From an uncultured Parasutterella sp. (GTDB lineage: Bacteria > Pseudomonadota > Gammaproteobacteria > Burkholderiales > Burkholderiaceae_F): a DNA stretch of 9,654 nucleotides. The DNA lies in assembly GCA_900766055.1 (NCBI GenBank), contig CAAFTZ010000065.1:1-9654 (forward strand). The letters run 5' to 3'. The position numbers and the translations under genes were made by a program. Below, piece by piece: positions 7,213 to 9,654 of the stretch (positions within the stretch are counted from its first letter, which is position 1; each line of letters starts with the position of its first letter). Under the pieces are notes generated by a model. That model was given only the letters and a program-made list of their open reading frames with translations, had not been told where the DNA came from and searched no databases.

Positions 7213-8061
7213 ATGAAAGTTGTTCACACAATCGAAGCTCTTCAGGAAGAGCTCAAGGGGAAGAAGAACATCGCTCTGGTTCCGACCATGGGCAATCTTC
7301 ATGAAGGTCATCTGCACCTGATGCAGGAAGCCGGCAAGTACGGCGATACGGTGGTTGCGTCGATTTTTGTCAATCGCCTGCAGTTCGGACCGAATGAGGA
7401 CTTTGATCAGTACCCCAGAACGCTGGAAGAAGACTGCAAAAAGCTCGAAGAGCAGGGCGTCGTTGATTATGTCTTCGCCCCGAGCGAAAAAGACATGTAT
7501 CCGCAGCCTCAGACTTTCCGAGTTAAGCCCGACCCCAAACTCGCCGACATTCTTGAAGGGTTCTATCGTCCGGGATTTTTTGAAGGTGTCTGCACGGTCG
7601 TCATGAAGCTCTTCTGCATCGTGCGTCCTGATGTCGCCGTTTTTGGTAAAAAAGACTATCAGCAGCTGACGATCATCAAAGAGATGGTTCGTCAGTTCGG
7701 TATGCCGATTCGCATTATTCCTGCAGAACTGCAGCGCAATCAAGAAACGGGTCTTGCTCTGTCTTCCCGCAACCGTTACTTGAGCGCACAAGAGCTGGAA
7801 GACGCCACACTGCTTTACAAGACGGTTAAAGGCGTTAAAGACGCACTTGAAGCAGAAACGGCTGATCCGGAAGTGTTGGAAGAAAGAGCAATGAAGATGC
7901 TCGACGGCCATGGCTGGATCTCTGACTATGTTGCTGTTGTTCGGAGAAGCGACCTTCTTGCGCCCACCAAAGACGACTTGATCAATAAAACGCCGTTAGT
8001 TGTTTTAGCGGCAGCAAAAATCGGCACCACACGTTTGATCGATAACGTCGAAGTTTTTTAA
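7213..8061 (+). CDS. panC: Pantothenate synthetase (pantoate--beta-alanine ligase)
   Basis: PanC joins pantoate and beta-alanine with ATP through a pantoyl-adenylate intermediate, giving pantothenate for coenzyme A. The 282-residue protein matches the family. It shows VPTMGNLHEGHL (23-34) with the HxGH ATP-binding histidines H30 and H33, SIFVNRLQFGPNEDFDQYPR (50-69), YRPGFFEGV (118-126), VFGKKDYQQL (143-152) and the KMSKS-equivalent ALSSRNRYL (182-190). ATG 7213 comes 13 bases after panB; the upstream TGAGAAAAA is a poor ribosome-binding site, so coupling to panB is likely. It is the last gene of the hda-to-panC operon. No panD (aspartate decarboxylase) is present in the window. Confidence 0.97.
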   Translation: MKVVHTIEALQEELKGKKNIALVPTMGNLHEGHLHLMQEAGKYGDTVVASIFVNRLQFGPNEDFDQYPRTLEEDCKKLEEQGVVDYVFAPSEKDMYPQPQTFRVKPDPKLADILEGFYRPGFFEGVCTVVMKLFCIVRPDVAVFGKKDYQQLTIIKEMVRQFGMPIRIIPAELQRNQETGLALSSRNRYLSAQELEDATLLYKTVKGVKDALEAETADPEVLEERAMKMLDGHGWISDYVAVVRRSDLLAPTKDDLINKTPLVVLAAAKIGTTRLIDNVEVF

Positions 8062-8104
8062 CGTCCGGGACTCGACTCCCTTCAAAACCCTTATTGAGTA
8101 TAAA

Positions 8105-8137
8105 TTCGCTCAGCCTTCCTTTGAGAGGCTGAGCGAA
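8105..8137 (+). terminator. Strong hairpin after panC, terminator-like but without a U-tract
   Basis: TTCGCTCAGCC (8105-8115) pairs perfectly with GGCTGAGCGAA (8127-8137), an 11-bp stem with an 11-base loop that can gain one more pair. It starts 44 bases after the panC stop. The bases that follow on the plus strand (AATCAAAGCTGAG) lack a T-run, so it may be an mRNA-end stabiliser, a Rho-assisted end or a weak intrinsic terminator. A second small hairpin (8144-8149 with 8155-8160) follows immediately. Confidence 0.5.
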
Positions 8138-8170
8138 ATCAAAGCTGAGAGCGCTTCAGCATAATTGTTC

Positions 8171-8198
8171 CGGCTCCCTTAAGAAAGCTTTTGAGCCG
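8171..8198. repeat. Inverted repeat overlapping a candidate -35 element
   Basis: CGGCTC (8171-8176) and GAGCCG (8193-8198) are perfect 6-base arms 16 bases apart, with an inner AAG/CTT pair (8181-8183, 8188-8190). The right arm overlaps the -35-like TTGAGC at 8191-8196, a suitable place for an operator. No regulator can be assigned to it from sequence alone. Confidence 0.3.
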
Positions 8199-8217
8199 TA
8201 GAGAAAAGCCTTAGAAT
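8191..8217 (+). promoter_or_regulatory. Candidate sigma-70 promoter for the exported flavoprotein unit
   Basis: TTGAGC (8191-8196, 4 of 6 consensus bases) and TAGAAT (8212-8217, 5 of 6) are separated by 15 bases, shorter than the preferred 17. Transcription would begin near 8224, just before the leader structure at 8227-8299. This is the best -35/-10 pair I found in the stretch between panC and the flavoprotein gene, but it rests on pattern matching only. Confidence 0.35.
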
Positions 8218-8226
8218 CTTCAAATA

Positions 8227-8299
8227 ATCTCTCTATCGAGATCTTCTCCTTAGACTTTTGGGTAGAAAAATCATCTCTAAATCTAAGAAGGAGAGATCT
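8227..8299 (+). promoter_or_regulatory. 5' leader that can sequester the Shine-Dalgarno sequence
   Basis: AGATCT at 8239-8244 pairs with AGATCT at 8294-8299, and after one bulged T the run CTCCTT (8246-8251) pairs with AAGGAG (8288-8293). This gives 12 base pairs that bury the ribosome-binding site AAGGAGAG; AGA (8252-8254) can add three more pairs with TCT (8282-8284). Two competing folds are visible: ATCTCT (8273-8278) with AGAGAT (8292-8297), also masking the site, and ATCTC (8227-8231) with GAGAT (8238-8242), which would free it. The layout suggests translational control, for example a thermosensor or ligand switch. It matches no riboswitch class that I recognise. Confidence 0.4.
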
Positions 8300-8983
8300 A
8301 TGAATAGGAGAAAAATGTTGTTGAGTACGCTCGGCAGCACGCTGGCGGTAAACGGGGTTTCGATCGCGGCCGCGAGTACACCGCCTCTCTTCCAAAGAGA
8401 ATCTTTGCCGCAAGAATTTTCTAAAGTAATTTCCCCGGGAAAGTTGAGAATTCTCGTTCTTTCCGGAAGTCCTCATAAAGACGGGACTACTAATTTGCTG
8501 GCGACTAAGTTCGTAAAGGGTGCTAAGGAAGCAGGCCATGAAGTCCGCCGTGTTAATACGTCTTTTGAGGATATTAATGCTTGCCGAGGCTGTTTTTTCT
8601 GTCTCAAAAACTCAGGCCAATGTCTTATCCGTGATGATGTTCCTGCAATATTGCACCTTATAGAGCAGGCTGACGTCGTAATTTTTGTAACTCCGATCTA
8701 TTACTACGCGATTCATTCGTCTTTGAAAGCACTTTTGGAGCGATTTACCTCACGGAGGACTGACTTCATGAAGATGCCCAAAAAGATGGGGCTTATTGCA
8801 GTTTGCGGCGGTAAGTTTGAATGGAGTTTTGATTCTATTAATGCCCACTTCGACTCCTTAAGCAGATACCTCGGATGGAAGGATATCGGCAGAATTGAAG
8901 CAAGGGGATACCCGACAAAAACTGATATCCAGAAAACAGAATATCCGAAGCTGGCCTATCAATTTGGTTTTAATCTAAGCTAA
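8300..8983 (+). CDS. Tat-exported flavodoxin-fold protein, possible iron-sulfur flavoprotein
   Basis: This 227-residue protein starts with a twin-arginine-type signal: R3-R4 followed by KMLL, a hydrophobic stretch to about residue 24 and an AAAS cleavage-like site. The mature part is an NADPH-dependent FMN reductase/flavodoxin-like domain. It has the FMN phosphate loop SGSPHKDGTTN (55-65), a cysteine cluster C95-x2-C98-x2-C101-x6-C108, and the second flavin loop TPIYYYAIHS (131-140). The cysteine spacing falls within the compact CX2CX2CX4-7C motif of archaeal-type iron-sulfur flavoproteins, so a [4Fe-4S] cluster is possible. Tat export suits a protein that loads its cofactor before crossing the membrane. 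ATG 8300 follows AAGGAGAG; an in-frame ATG at 8258 is rejected because it would bury the signal. Substrate and electron partner are unknown, with quinone reduction one possibility. Confidence 0.82.
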   Translation: MNRRKMLLSTLGSTLAVNGVSIAAASTPPLFQRESLPQEFSKVISPGKLRILVLSGSPHKDGTTNLLATKFVKGAKEAGHEVRRVNTSFEDINACRGCFFCLKNSGQCLIRDDVPAILHLIEQADVVIFVTPIYYYAIHSSLKALLERFTSRRTDFMKMPKKMGLIAVCGGKFEWSFDSINAHFDSLSRYLGWKDIGRIEARGYPTKTDIQKTEYPKLAYQFGFNLS

Positions 8984-8992
8984 GGAGAGCAT

Positions 8993-9417
8993 ATGAGTAA
9001 TTGGTTGTTGCGTTTTGTATTTGTTTTGTTCACCATTCTCACGGGTTCGGCTGCAATTGCTAAGGACCTTCCTAAGGAGGAACAGATGATTGTGCGAATT
9101 GCTGAAATTCAAGTAGATCGGTCCCAGCTAGACGAATACCTCAAGCAGGCAAGAACCGTCGGAGCAGACTTCGTGTCGAAAGAGCCAGGTGTGATCGCGA
9201 TTTTCCGATGGTAGAGAAGCGAAACCCGGAACAAATCCGAATTGTGGAAATTTATAAGAATGAGGAGGCATATAAGGCTCATCTGCAAACGCCCCATTTT
9301 TTAAAATACAAAACCTCTACATTATCCATGGTCAAAAAATTAGATTTAGTGGACATGACACCCCTTGACGAACAGGCAATGCCTTTGATATTTAAGAAGC
9401 TCTCTGCTCATGAGTAA
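8993..9417 (+). pseudogene. Secreted ABM-domain (YgiN-like) protein, frameshifted
   Basis: The first part (8993-9214) encodes a Sec signal peptide, hydrophobic to about residue 20 with an AIA|KD cleavage-like site after residue 23. It is followed by the first half of an antibiotic-biosynthesis-monooxygenase fold, MIVRIAEIQVD through KEPGVIAIF (64-71), and ends at TAG. The second half continues in the -1 frame from 9205 to TAA 9417: EKRNPEQIRIVEIY, then AHLQTPHFLKYK, a family hallmark. The break is at T4 (9201-9204). One more base there, or a -1 slip of the Phe tRNA from TTC to TTT, gives an intact protein of about 141 residues reading IFPMVEKRNP. AGGAG overlapping the flavoprotein stop supports start 8993. 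A one-base deletion, a sequencing error or programmed frameshifting are all possible. Relatives act on quinols or similar substrates without cofactors. Confidence 0.8.
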
Positions 9418-9654
9418 TTACATTACTTCTAATTTTTCTAACTTAATTTTCTCCTGCTCCGTGCCGAGCCAGTGGCACATGGAGCATCGGGTTCCCGATC
9501 ACTGTGTGGTATTTGTTCGGCAGGGAAAACTTTTGATTTCAGAAAAGGGAAGGACAGAGGAAATTCCGGCTGGGTCTTGTGTTTTTTTAAAGAAGGACTG
9601 CAGGGTTAGGCTTGTTAAAGCTTCTTTTGCTGGGAAAAATTACGAAGGCCTCAA
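9410..9654 (+). CDS. AraC-family-type regulator, N-terminal part (cut by window end)
   Basis: The frame opens at ATG 9410, overlapping the last codons of the ABM gene, and stays open to the window edge, giving 81 codons. The translation begins MSNYITSNFSNLIFSCS and continues with a cupin-like sensing pattern: HRVPDHCVVFVRQGKLLIS, then EIPAGSCVFLKKDCRVRL. This resembles the N-terminal ligand-binding domain of ExsA-like AraC regulators. The C-terminal double helix-turn-helix that would prove the assignment lies beyond the window. The ribosome-binding site is weak (AAGAAG, about 10 bases upstream), so coupling to the preceding gene is likely. Position suggests that it regulates the flavoprotein/ABM unit, perhaps in response to a small redox-active molecule; that is inference. 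Confidence 0.6.
   Translation, partial: MSNYITSNFSNLIFSCSVPSQWHMEHRVPDHCVVFVRQGKLLISEKGRTEEIPAGSCVFLKKDCRVRLVKASFAGKNYEGL

Noticed and set aside
7159..7911. 250-residue minus-strand reading frame antisense to panC
   Set aside because: panC is unmistakable on the other strand; the antisense frame has no recognisable domain and begins inside a conserved gene.
8156..8539. 127-residue minus-strand frame spanning the leader and start of the flavoprotein gene
   Set aside because: Low-complexity translation with no domain, no clear ribosome-binding site, and conflict with the well-supported flavoprotein gene.
1..9654. CRISPR arrays, tRNA or rRNA genes, insertion sequences
   Set aside because: No regularly spaced direct repeats, cloverleaf sequences, rRNA segments or transposase genes with terminal repeats were seen.

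Overview
The window looks like part of a betaproteobacterial chromosome, most likely Burkholderiales and possibly a gut Sutterella/Parasutterella-type organism. This is inferred from the gene order hda - HAD-IB phosphatase - pcnB - folK - panB - panC next to purM, from protein signatures, and from GC content near 50%. No database search was possible.

Left third (about 1-2850), all on the minus strand and read from right to left: a stand-alone DsbC-like thioredoxin-fold protein (2394-2846), purM (1180-2214) and a LysR-type regulator (115-1086). Each is followed by its own minus-strand hairpin-plus-T-tract terminator, so they look like three separate transcription units. The DsbC-like protein is unusual: it has the catalytic domain only, with no signal peptide and no dimerisation domain.

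Middle (about 2997-8061), plus strand: a compact housekeeping operon. Hda (regulatory inactivation of DnaA) overlaps an HAD-IB phosphatase by 4 bases. Then come pcnB (poly(A) polymerase, TTG start), folK (folate synthesis), panB overlapping the end of folK, and panC (pantothenate synthesis). A strong hairpin lacking a U-tract follows panC.

Right end (about 8062-9654), plus strand: an accessory-looking unit. A 238-base intergenic stretch holds a possible promoter and a 5' leader that can fold to bury the Shine-Dalgarno sequence of the next gene. It is followed by a Tat-exported flavodoxin-fold protein with a compact four-cysteine motif (possible iron-sulfur flavoprotein), a secreted ABM-fold (YgiN-like) protein broken by a -1 frameshift at a T4 run, and the start of an AraC-type regulator cut off by the window edge. 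The pair resembles the cytoplasmic MdaB/YgiN quinone reductase/quinol monooxygenase pair, but both proteins carry export signals. This region is the best candidate for something not yet described.
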